Positions 1 to 5,111 of a stretch of DNA of 6,677 nucleotides are shown here, in pieces. This DNA is from Alphaproteobacteria bacterium. GTDB taxonomy: Bacteria > Pseudomonadota > Alphaproteobacteria > Rhizobiales > Xanthobacteraceae. The stretch lies in contig VAZL01000097.1 of the NCBI GenBank assembly GCA_005883445.1, forward strand, positions 1-6,677, read 5' to 3'. Position numbers and translations under genes: made by a program. The notes under the pieces are model-generated. The model searched no databases. It saw only the letters and a program-made list of their open reading frames with translations, and was not told where the DNA came from. The number at the start of each line of letters is the position of its first letter. The first letter of the stretch is position 1.

Positions 1-1
1 C

Positions 2-277
2 TTTCATAATTATGCCGACTACGCGCTCACCCCGCCGTTCCGTTGCGGTCTCGCACGGCTGCGAGAGCTCGGCCATGAACGGCGCTGCGCGATCATGTGC
101 GCGGAGGCGGTGTGGTGGCGATGTCATCGCCGCATCATTGCTGATTACCTCATCGCCGCCGGCGAGACCGTATTCCACCTTGTCGGCAAAGATCGCATCG
201 AGCCGGCGCGCATGACCGACGCCGCCACGCCCGGGCCGGACGGTTCGCTCACCTACGCCGCGGACACGGCCCGCTGA
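2..277 (+). CDS. DUF488 family protein, 3' end only
   Basis: The reading frame is open from base 2 to TGA at 275-277 and gives the last 91 residues; the start lies outside the window. The segment begins FHNYADYALTPPF and holds the block CAEAVWWRCHRRIIADYL (about residues 32-49), followed by a G-x-x-V-F-H-L-V stretch. The Cys-Ala-Glu...Trp-Arg-Cys-His-Arg pattern is the hallmark of the C-terminal half of DUF488 proteins, small soluble proteins found widely in bacteria. Their biochemical role is not established; the conserved Cys and His residues have been taken to suggest a catalytic or metal-binding site. The C-terminal tail after the core (about residues 66-91) is probably variable. It ends 31 bases before the opposite-strand tRNA gene. 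An overlapping frame beginning at base 12 is a shadow. Family assignment is fairly sure; function is unknown. Confidence 0.85.
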   Translation, partial: FHNYADYALTPPFRCGLARLRELGHERRCAIMCAEAVWWRCHRRIIADYLIAAGETVFHLVGKDRIEPARMTDAATPGPDGSLTYAADTAR

Positions 278-308
278 ATGCAATCAATATGGTTTTCAGT
301 CTTTGAGT

Positions 309-386
309 TGGTCGGAGCGCCGAGATTTGAACTCGGGACCCCCAGTCCCCCAGACTGGTGCGCTAACCGGGCTGCGCTACGCTCCG
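309..386 (-). tRNA. tRNA-Pro (anticodon GGG)
   Basis: Read on the minus strand this folds into a full cloverleaf. The acceptor stem is CGGAGCG (380-386) paired with CGCTCCG (313-319), 7 of 7 pairs. The D stem is GCGC/GCGC. The anticodon stem is CCAGT/ACTGG around the seven-base loop CTGGGGG, which puts GGG at positions 34-36. The T arm is CCGAG-TTCAAAT-CTCGG, followed by discriminator A. The CCA end is encoded in the DNA (309-311). A first base pair C1-G72 with A73 is typical of bacterial tRNA-Pro. The GGG anticodon reads CCC and CCU codons, which suits a GC-rich genome. Length is 78 bases including CCA. I see no clear intrinsic terminator after the 3' end, and no integrated element at it within the window. 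Confidence 0.96.
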
Positions 387-398
387 ACCGACGCCGAG

Positions 399-427
399 AG
401 TATAAGTTTGACCCGGATCAGTCGCAA
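399..427 (-). promoter_or_regulatory. Sigma-70-type promoter of the tRNA-Pro gene
   Basis: On the minus strand TTGCGA (422-427) and TATACT (399-404) are separated by exactly 17 bases. The -10 box ends 12 bases before the first base of the mature tRNA, so transcription would start about 5 bases upstream of it. Both hexamers are close to the housekeeping consensus and the placement is what a tRNA promoter should have. Seen directly in the sequence; activity is inferred. Confidence 0.72.
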
Positions 428-514
428 CAAGTTCAATATTGTGGGATTTCGCGATTGTCCCTTGCAGCAGTGCCCCCTTAAATTCAGGGGCTCGCGAATG
501 TGAGGGCCGACATC

Positions 515-643
515 ATGTTCACAATCATCGCATGCGTTGCCGTCGTCGCCATTGCCATATGGACAGACCGGTTATCGGACAAAGAGATGGTCGGAAGGCA
601 GCTGTGTTCGATGATGACCTCATTCGCCAGAGCATTGTTTTAG
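515..643 (+). CDS. Possible small single-span membrane protein (42 aa)
   Basis: This is a short frame from ATG 515 to TAG 641-643. It encodes 42 residues, with a hydrophobic N-terminus (MFTIIACVAVVAIAIW, residues 1-16) and a charged, then mixed C-terminus. A GAGGG Shine-Dalgarno lies at 502-506, 8 bases before the ATG. It overlaps the next small ORF by 40 bases in another frame. The shape (one membrane span near the start, short cytoplasmic tail) fits a small membrane protein, but I do not recognise the family. It could also be the 5' part of a longer gene now split by a frameshift into this ORF and the one ending at 726. No partner genes are close: a tRNA gene lies to the left and the opposite-strand DUF2842 gene to the right. 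Tentative. Confidence 0.33.
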   Translation: MFTIIACVAVVAIAIWTDRLSDKEMVGRQLCSMMTSFARALF

Positions 644-726
644 TTCGGCGAGACTTGCGATTGATCGCATGGGTGCTGGCTGCGATCCTTATCGTGCTCG
701 GCATCATCGCCGACAGGATACGTTGA
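604..726 (+). CDS. Possible small single-span membrane protein (40 aa)
   Basis: The frame runs from GTG 604 to TGA 724-726 and encodes 40 residues. It has an acidic and basic N-terminal half and then a clear hydrophobic span, LRLIAWVLAAILIVLGIIA (residues 18-36), ending in DRIR. GGAAGG at 593-598 sits 5 bases before the GTG, which favours this start. ATG 559 in the same frame would give 55 residues but has no SD, and the frame stays open back to TTG 439. The layout (short polar N-terminus, one C-terminal membrane helix, basic end) is typical of small hypothetical membrane proteins of rhizobia-like bacteria, though I cannot name the family. The overlap with the ORF ending at 643 would allow coupled translation. 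Function unknown. Confidence 0.42.
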   Translation: MFDDDLIRQSIVLVRRDLRLIAWVLAAILIVLGIIADRIR

Positions 727-784
727 CCAATTGAATGGAGAGTAGCGCAGCGATGTCACGTCCTGCGCCGGCGCCTGTGCATGC

Positions 785-994
785 TCATGCGGGATCGGGC
801 CGCGACATCCAGCGGATGAGCGGCATTGCCGGCAGCACCCAGCCGAGCCCCGCGACCACGTAATAGAGCGCCTCGATCACGCCGTTGGCCCTGACCAGCG
901 GCGATTGCGCGAGCGCCATCGCGAGCAGCGCCCACGTCACCACCAGGAGGATGAGCAGGATCGCACCGATGAATTTGCGCAGTCGGATGGGCAT
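785..994 (-). CDS. DUF2842 family small membrane protein
   Basis: This encodes 69 residues from ATG 994 to TGA 785-787 on the minus strand. The protein starts MPIRLRKFIG, has one membrane span at about residues 9-29 (ILLILLVVTWALLAMAL), a short polar loop, and a second span at about 42-62 containing YYVVAGLGWVLPAMPLIRW. The basic start and the Y-Y-x-x-A-G-x-x-W-V-L-P-A pattern are what I recall of DUF2842, a family of about 70 residues found in Alphaproteobacteria, probably in the inner membrane. Its function is unknown. The frame is open further upstream (to ATG 1069), but the extra 25 residues do not resemble the family, so I chose the inner start. The SD is weak (GCGAAAG directly before the ATG). 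The gene is divergent from ctaA, 222 bases apart; neighbourhood alone does not show a role in oxidase assembly. Confidence 0.82.
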   Translation of the reverse strand: MPIRLRKFIGAILLILLVVTWALLAMALAQSPLVRANGVIEALYYVVAGLGWVLPAMPLIRWMSRPDPA

Positions 995-1061
995 CTTTCG
1001 CTCAATTGCGCCAACGCCCGCACGACGATATGGTCCGCCGCACTCGTGTCCCAATGGCGGC

Positions 1062-1096
1062 GTTCGCACTCCCTTGCGGCACGCGCGCGTGCGAAC
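1062..1096. repeat. 8-bp inverted repeat in the DUF2842/ctaA intergenic region
   Basis: GTTCGCAC (1062-1069) and GTGCGAAC (1089-1096) are perfect inverted copies separated by 19 bases. They lie near the middle of the divergent spacer 995-1216, where promoters for both genes would be expected. They could be operator half-sites about 27 bp apart centre to centre, or a hairpin in a transcript. In GC-rich DNA an 8-bp dyad can arise by chance, so function is only a suggestion. Confidence 0.35.
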
Positions 1097-1136
1097 TTCG
1101 GACGCGAATGGACACTAGCAAACTTACGGGTCTTTT

Positions 1137-1192
1137 TGGATGTGAAGGTCCTCTTGCAAACTCGCCGCGAGGTCGTAGGGCCTTCAGATCCA
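1137..1192. repeat. Long imperfect hairpin in the ctaA leader
   Basis: Bases 1137-1152 pair with 1177-1192 over 16 positions. The only exceptions are one G/G mismatch (1142/1187) and one T-G wobble (1149/1180). Inside the 24-base apical region a second small hairpin, CTCG (1161-1164) with CGAG (1168-1171), closes a 3-base loop. The structure ends 24 bases before the ctaA ATG (1217). A T-run (1133-1137) precedes it rather than following it, so it is not a plus-strand intrinsic terminator. It could be a leader RNA element controlling ctaA, a dispersed palindromic repeat, or a small RNA. No known riboswitch family was recognised. Confidence 0.5.
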
Positions 1193-1599
1193 CACTGGCG
1201 CCAAACGAATGAACTTATGACCAGCCTCGCCCCGTCATCCGCGACTCGCAGCCGCGCCGTGCGGCTGTGGCTGCTGGCGGTCGCGGCCCTGATGTTCGTG
1301 ACCGTGGTCGTGGGCGGAGCGACGCGGCTCACCGAGTCGGGCCTGTCGATCGTCGAATGGAAGCCGGTGACCGGCGTGATGCCGCCGCTCGATGCGGCCG
1401 CATGGCAGGCCGAATTCGGCAAGTACAAGACCATCCCGCAGTACCGCGAGCACAATGCGGGCATGAGCCTCGACGAATTCAAGACGATCTATTGGTGGGA
1501 ATGGACGCATCGCCTGCTGGCGCGGCTCGTCGGCGCTGCCTTCCTCGTTCCGTTTCTGTGGTTCCTTTGGCGCGGCCGGCTCGAGCCGCCGCTGCGCGC

Positions 1600-1611
1600 G
1601 CGGTTGCGGTC
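1600..1611 (+). other. ctaA: Frame-change point in ctaA with probable small deletion
   Basis: Up to about base 1606 the ctaA frame reads ...LEPPLRARL. From about base 1609 the other frame reads VGWWMVASGL. In CtaA/COX15 proteins about 11 further residues (a hydrophobic stretch usually ending in L-Q-G) separate these blocks. The change of phase means a net loss of 3n+1 bases, and 34 bases would match the missing residues. The join lies in GCG/CGG-rich sequence, where short direct repeats could cause slippage or an assembly collapse. Confidence 0.72.
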
Positions 1612-2265
1612 GGCTGGTGGATGGTCGCCTCGGGTCTCGCCGAGCGGGTCAGCGTGTCGCAATACCGCTTGGCGTTTCACTTGACGCTCGCCTGCGTCAT
1701 CTTTGCCGCCATCGTGTGGACGGCGCAGGGGCTCGCGCCGCGAGCGCCTATCGCCGCGCCGGCGCGCGTTCGCGCCGGCGCGGTGGCTGTCCTCGCGCTG
1801 GTGATCGTTCAAATCTATCTCGGCGCGCTCGTTTCCGGGCTGCGCGCCGGCCTCATCTACAACACCTGGCCGCTGATCGACGGGGGCCTTGTGCCCGAAG
1901 GCGCGCGCCTGTTCTTTTATTCGCCGCTGTGGCGCAATGTGTTCGAGAACACGCTCACGGTGCAGTTCGATCACCGCATGGCGGCCTATGCGCTCGCGCT
2001 GCTCGCGGTGCTGCACGCCGCCGACGTCGCGCGCACGCTGAGGGGAGGGGCCGCGCTTACGGCGGCACTCGCGCTGGCGTCGGCCGTCATCCTGCAGGCC
2101 GCGCTCGGGATCGCGACCCTCATCCACCAGGCGCCGCTCGCGTTGGCGCTGCTGCACCAGGCCATGGCGATCGTGGTGCTTGCCATTGCCGTCGTGCACG
2201 CCGAGCGCCTCGAGCGGCGTGCAGCGCGCGTCGGCGAGGCCGCGGGCGAGACCGTCTTGCGGCAT

Positions 2266-2271
2266 GAGGAG
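2266..2271 (+). promoter_or_regulatory. Shine-Dalgarno of the crotonase gene, inside ctaA
   Basis: GAGGAG sits 8 bases before GTG 2280, within the last codons of ctaA. It is the best SD on the plus strand of this window. It decides in favour of the GTG start and would let the downstream gene be translated without coupling to ctaA. Confidence 0.75.
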
Positions 2272-2279
2272 CACGCGAC

Positions 2280-3023
2280 GTGATCGAGGTCGCCGAGCAA
2301 GACGGCGTGGCGGTACTGCGCCTCGCGCATGGCAAGGTCAACGCCATGAGCATGGAGTTCTGCGAAGCGCTGACCGCGCGCTTTGCCGAGATATCCTCCG
2401 CGCGCGCCGTGGTCATGACCGCAACCGGGCGCACGTTTTCCGCCGGCGTCGACCTCGTGCGCCTGCTCGAGGGCGGTGCGCCCTACGTGCGCAAATTCTT
2501 GCCGGTTCTGAGCGAGATGTTCGCCACCGTCTTCTCCCACCCGGCGCCGGTCGTGGCGGCGATCAACGGCCACGCCATCGCCGGCGGTTGCGTGCTCGCG
2601 TGCGCCGCCGACAAGCGGCTGATGGCACGCGACGGCGGCCGTATCGGCGTGACCGAGCTCCTCGTCGGCGTTCCGTTCCCGCCTGCGGCCATGGAGATCA
2701 TGCGCTGCGCCGCCGCGCCGCAATTCTTCGCGGACGCGATCTTCAGTGGCACGACCTATACGCCGGCGGAGGCCGTCGCGCGCGGCTTCGTCCATGACGT
2801 CGTCGAGCCGCAAGCGCTGCTCGAGCGCGCGGTCGCGGCCGCGAAAGCGCTCGCCGCGCTGCCGCCCAAGGCCTTCGCATTGACCAAACGGCAAATTCGC
2901 GCACCGGCACTAGAGCGCATGCAAAGCCCGGAGCTTGACGCCACCATCGCGCAAATTTGGACCGCGCCCGAGACGCTCGGGCGCGTTCGCGATTACGTGG
3001 CGCGCACGCTGCGCAAATCGTGA
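2280..3023 (+). CDS. Enoyl-CoA hydratase/isomerase (crotonase) family protein, probably isomerase-like
   Basis: This encodes 247 residues, GTG 2280 to TGA 3021-3023, close to the usual crotonase length of about 260. The crotonase fold binds acyl-CoA thioesters and stabilises an enolate in an oxyanion hole. Visible blocks are GKVNAMS (18-24), FSAGVDL (53-59, first oxyanion-hole region), INGHAIAGGCVLACAAD (95-111, second oxyanion-hole region) and RIGVTELLVGVPFP (121-134). In rat enoyl-CoA hydratase two glutamates are catalytic (Glu144, Glu164). Here the Glu164 equivalent is present (Glu126), but the Glu144 position in the GGCxL block is Val105. One-glutamate active sites with an A-G-G-C-x-x-A-L/C-x-x-D pattern are known from delta3,delta2-enoyl-CoA isomerases, so isomerase is likelier than hydratase; this is inference. 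The gene overlaps the ctaA stop by 4 bases (GTGA), suggesting one transcript. It converges on metY. Confidence 0.88.
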   Translation: MIEVAEQDGVAVLRLAHGKVNAMSMEFCEALTARFAEISSARAVVMTATGRTFSAGVDLVRLLEGGAPYVRKFLPVLSEMFATVFSHPAPVVAAINGHAIAGGCVLACAADKRLMARDGGRIGVTELLVGVPFPPAAMEIMRCAAAPQFFADAIFSGTTYTPAEAVARGFVHDVVEPQALLERAVAAAKALAALPPKAFALTKRQIRAPALERMQSPELDATIAQIWTAPETLGRVRDYVARTLRKS

Positions 3024-3065
3024 ATGGGCCGTGCTGCAGGCGCGGTCCTGGTCATGCCCGTTCAC
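3020..3065. terminator. Hairpin between convergent genes, possible bidirectional terminator
   Basis: Bases 3020-3029 (GTGAATGGGC) pair with 3056-3065 (GCCCGTTCAC) over 10 positions with a single T-G wobble. The 26-base loop contains a further CAGG/CCTG stem (3037-3040, 3047-3050). The outer stem includes the TGA of the crotonase gene and the stop of metY on the other strand. There is no T-run on either side, so classical intrinsic termination is doubtful. It may instead mark the 3' ends or protect them from exonucleases. Confidence 0.42.
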
Positions 3066-4342
3066 GCCGCCAAACCCTGCTCGAGGTCGGCGATGATGTC
3101 CTCCTTGTCCTCGAGCCCGATCGAGAGGCGAACCACGTCGGGTCCCGCGCCGGCTTGGATCTTCTGGGCGTCCGTGAGCTGGCGGTGAGTCGTCGAGGCG
3201 GGATGAATGATGAGCGAGCGCGTATCGCCGATATTGGCGAGGTGGGAGAACAGCTTGACGTTGGAGACGAGCTTGACGCCGGCGTCGTAGCCGCCTTTGA
3301 GCCCGAAGGTGAACACAGAGCCCGCGCCCTGGGGCACGTATTTCTTCGCAAGATTGTGGTAGCGGTCGCCGGCGAGGCCCGGATAGCTCACCCACGCCAC
3401 CTCGCGGCGGTCGACGAGCCATTGCGCCACCGCCAAGGCATTGTCGCAGTGCCGCTGCATCCGCAACGGCAGCGTCTCGATTCCGGTGAGGATGAGGAAC
3501 GCATTGAACGGCGACAGCGCCGGCCCGAGGTCGCGCAGCGCCAGCACGCGGCAGGCGATGGCGAAGGCGAAGTTGCCGAAGGTCTCGTGTAGCACGATGC
3601 CGTGATATTCGGGCCGCGGCTCGCACAGCATCGGATAGCGTTTTTCGCGCGACCAATTGAAGGTGCCGCCATCGACGATGAGCCCGCCGATCGAGTTGCC
3701 GTGGCCGCCGAGGAATTTCGTGAGCGAGTGCACGACGACGTCGGCGCCGTAGTCGATCGGCTTGCAAAGATACGGCGTGGCCAAGGTGTTGTCGACGATC
3801 AGCGGAACGCCCGCGCTCTTGGCGATCCTGCCGACCGCCTCGATATCGGTGATGACGCCGCCGGGATTGGCGATCGACTCGATGAAGATCGCCTTGGTTT
3901 TCGGGCTCACCGCGCGCTCGAACGTACCGATGTCGTCGGGTTCGGCCCACACCACGTTCCAACCGAAATTCTTGAACGCGTGATTGAACTGGTTGATGGA
4001 GCCGCCGTAAAGCTTCTTCGCGGCGACGAGTTCGTCGCCCGGCCGCATCAGGCAATGCATGACCACGATCTGGGCGGCGTGGCCGGACGCAACTGCCAAG
4101 CCCGCGGTGCCGCCTTCGAGTGCGGCGACGCGCTCCTCCAGCACCGCGTTGGTCGGGTTGCCGATGCGCGTATAGATGTTGCCGAAAGTCTGCAGACCGA
4201 ACAGCGAGGCGGCGTGGTCGACGTCTTCGAACACGAAGGACGTCGTTTGATAGATCGGCGTCGCGCGTGCACCGGTGGTCGGATCGGGCTGGGCGCCGGC
4301 ATGGATCGCGAGCGTGGCAAAGCCTGGGATGCGGTCGGTCAT
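3062..4342 (-). CDS. metY: O-acetylhomoserine sulfhydrylase (aminocarboxypropyltransferase), MetY type
   Basis: This cytosolic PLP enzyme of the Cys/Met metabolism family (426 residues, usual MetY length about 430) makes homocysteine from O-acetylhomoserine and sulfide, feeding methionine synthesis. Seen in order: ATLAIHAGAQPDPTTGA (9-25) and ATPIYQTTSFVF (27-38), typical of MetY; YTRIGNPT (57-64), with the Tyr and Arg that bind PLP phosphate from the neighbouring subunit; SGHAAQ (86-91), a phosphate-binding loop; Tyr112, which stacks on PLP; Asp184 in IVDNT, which binds the pyridine nitrogen; the Schiff-base Lys209 in HSLTKFLGGHG; and Arg405 in VRLSIGLED, which binds substrate carboxylate. 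All key residues are present. The start ATG at 4342 has GAGGA 6 bases upstream (4349-4353). The gene lies 132 bases downstream of the CoA-binding gene on the same strand and appears to have its own promoter. MetZ (O-succinylhomoserine) is an alternative, but length and N-terminus favour MetY. Confidence 0.94.
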   Translation of the reverse strand: MTDRIPGFATLAIHAGAQPDPTTGARATPIYQTTSFVFEDVDHAASLFGLQTFGNIYTRIGNPTNAVLEERVAALEGGTAGLAVASGHAAQIVVMHCLMRPGDELVAAKKLYGGSINQFNHAFKNFGWNVVWAEPDDIGTFERAVSPKTKAIFIESIANPGGVITDIEAVGRIAKSAGVPLIVDNTLATPYLCKPIDYGADVVVHSLTKFLGGHGNSIGGLIVDGGTFNWSREKRYPMLCEPRPEYHGIVLHETFGNFAFAIACRVLALRDLGPALSPFNAFLILTGIETLPLRMQRHCDNALAVAQWLVDRREVAWVSYPGLAGDRYHNLAKKYVPQGAGSVFTFGLKGGYDAGVKLVSNVKLFSHLANIGDTRSLIIHPASTTHRQLTDAQKIQAGAGPDVVRLSIGLEDKEDIIADLEQGLAA

Positions 4343-4344
4343 GG

Positions 4345-4376
4345 CCGGTCCTCGTCCTACCGGGACCGGACGGTCC
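4345..4376 (-). promoter_or_regulatory. metY: metY leader with two mutually exclusive hairpins, one covering the SD
   Basis: On the transcript, CCGGTCC (4363-4369) can pair with GGACCGG just downstream (4345-4351), a 7-bp stem with an 11-base loop. That stem takes in three bases of the GAGGA SD (4349-4353). The same segment can instead pair with GGACC just upstream (4372-4376), a 5-bp stem with a 4-base loop that leaves the SD free. This is the layout of an SD-sequestering switch, but no known riboswitch core (such as SAM-II) is recognisable. The pairing is seen directly; regulation is inferred. Confidence 0.4.
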
Positions 4377-4391
4377 GCGGATCCTGACGTT

Positions 4392-4419
4392 GGTTTATCG
4401 AAGCGCCTCGGGGCGTCAA
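4392..4419 (-). promoter_or_regulatory. metY: Candidate metY promoter
   Basis: On the minus strand TTGACG (4414-4419) is followed by GATAAACC (4392-4399); taking TAAACC as the -10 box gives a 16-base spacer. The -35 is near consensus, while the -10 is weak, as is common in alphaproteobacterial promoters. Transcription would start near 4385, giving a leader of about 43 bases that contains the alternative hairpins. Confidence 0.45.
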
Positions 4420-4474
4420 GGCGTCCGGCGGCCGCGTCTTGGCGTGGAGACGAATGCGGGAGAATTCGCTCGCG

Positions 4475-5053
4475 TCAGCGGCCGGGCTTTTCCGCGCGCA
4501 CCGCAGCGTCGGTGGCGCCGCCCGCGAGCGTGACGCGGTTGAGCGCCATGCGCTGGATGCCACGCCCGAAGAGCTGCGCCTTCTTGGCGCTGAGAGTGCG
4601 GGTGTTGACGCCCATCCAGGCGATCTCCGACGATAGGCGGCCGTATTCGATCTTCGGGCAGCGGTTCATCACCACCTTGAGGCCGTTCGCCTCCGCGAAT
4701 TTCGCGGCCTCGTCGTTGCGGATGCCAAGCTGCATCCAGATCACCTGTGGACGAGGCGTGAGCGCGAGCGCCTCCTCCACGATTTCGACGGCGTAGCGTG
4801 GTGCTCGGAAGATATCGACCATATCGATGGGCTCGGGGACGTCGGTGAGCTTGGCGTAGACCTTGCGCCCCAGCAGCTCCTGCCCGACGATCACTGGATT
4901 GACCGGGATCATGCGGTAACCCCGCTCAAGCAGATATTTGAAGGCGAAGTAACTCGGGCGGCTGGTATTGGCGGAGACGCCGACCATCGCGATCGTCTTC
5001 ACGGTGTTGAGGATGCCGCGGATGTAGCCGTCGTCGTAGTTGTCGTGGTCCAT
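4475..5053 (-). CDS. CoA-binding (YccU-like) domain protein
   Basis: This encodes 192 residues, ATG 5053 to TGA 4475-4477, from the CoA-binding family with a Rossmann-like fold related to the nucleotide-binding domain of succinyl-CoA synthetase alpha. Visible blocks are IAMVGVSANTSRPSYFAFKY (21-40, the glycine turn and following helix), GYRMIPVNPV (45-54), VDIFRAP (79-85), VIWMQLGIRNDEAAKFAEANG (104-124) and MNRCPKIEYGRL (129-140), where R-C-P-K-I-E is a family signature. The tail after residue 150 is longer than in the roughly 140-residue YccU proteins and looks variable. The biological role is unproven; CoA binding is known only from fold and structures of relatives. The frame runs upstream to 5197, but that part overlaps the PPOX-fold gene and is arginine-rich, so I chose ATG 5053, which has AAAAGG 8 bases before it. 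It lies 58 bases downstream of the PPOX-fold gene on the same strand and may share its transcript. Confidence 0.9.
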   Translation of the reverse strand: MDHDNYDDGYIRGILNTVKTIAMVGVSANTSRPSYFAFKYLLERGYRMIPVNPVIVGQELLGRKVYAKLTDVPEPIDMVDIFRAPRYAVEIVEEALALTPRPQVIWMQLGIRNDEAAKFAEANGLKVVMNRCPKIEYGRLSSEIAWMGVNTRTLSAKKAQLFGRGIQRMALNRVTLAGGATDAAVRAEKPGR

Positions 5054-5111
5054 GCCCGGCGCCTTTTCGCGCTGAACATAAGGAGCCCGCGGCGCTCGCG
5101 GAAGGGCGCCA

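Larger units (their letters stand above)
1217..2283 (+). pseudogene. ctaA: Heme A synthase (CtaA/COX15 type), frameshifted
   Basis: Heme A synthase is an inner-membrane enzyme that oxidises the C8 methyl of heme O to a formyl group, making heme A for aa3-type cytochrome oxidase. Bases 1217-1609 (MTSLAPSS...) encode the first membrane span, the signature VVGGATRLTESGLSIVEWKP (residues 31-50) and WWEWTHRL with ligand-type His98. Near 1600-1610 the frame must change: the initial frame stops at TGA 1682-1684, while the family continues as GWWMVASGL...SQYRLAFHL, LGALVSGLRAGLIYNTWPLIDG, FDHRMAAYALALL and IHQAPLALALLHQ in the other frame to TGA 2281-2283. All four conserved heme-ligand histidines are encoded, three of them beyond the break. 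About 11 residues expected between RARL and GWWMV are absent. Start ATG 1217 fits the family N-terminus but lacks a clear SD. Identity is sure; whether the break is real or a sequencing error cannot be told here. Confidence 0.9.

Noticed and set aside
12..215. Plus-strand frame from ATG 12
   Set aside because: It overlaps the DUF488 coding frame and has a random serine/arginine-rich composition; the DUF488 motifs are in the other frame.
309..386. Integration (att) site at the tRNA-Pro 3' end
   Set aside because: No integrase gene or repeat of the tRNA 3' end is seen in the window.
474..490. CCCCT-N7-AGGGG hairpin
   Set aside because: It has only five base pairs, no T-run and no gene end beside it; it is probably chance.
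995..1069. Longer DUF2842 start at 1069
   Set aside because: The inner ATG 994 matches the family N-terminus (MPIRLRK) and length; the extra 25 residues look like non-coding sequence.
905..1216. Extension of ctaA upstream of ATG 1217 in the same frame
   Set aside because: The added residues are arginine-rich with no family similarity, overlap the DUF2842 gene and cover the structured spacer.
1600..1611. Programmed ribosomal frameshift in ctaA
   Set aside because: No slippery heptamer or stop-codon shift signal is seen, family residues are missing at the join, and programmed shifting is not known in this family.
1489..2274. Long minus-strand open frame opposite ctaA
   Set aside because: It is an arginine/glutamate/histidine-rich shadow typical of GC-rich DNA; the plus strand carries the conserved CtaA motifs.
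1986..2894. Long minus-strand open frame opposite ctaA and the crotonase gene
   Set aside because: Low-complexity shadow composition spanning two recognisable genes on the other strand.
2910..4055. Second minus-strand frame within metY
   Set aside because: It is arginine-rich and overlaps the MetY frame, which has all PLP-site residues.
3602..4387. Plus-strand open frame opposite metY
   Set aside because: It is an antisense shadow of metY with no recognisable domain.
4343..4474. SAM-II type riboswitch upstream of metY
   Set aside because: The conserved pseudoknot core is not visible; only simple GGACC/GGTCC pairings are seen.
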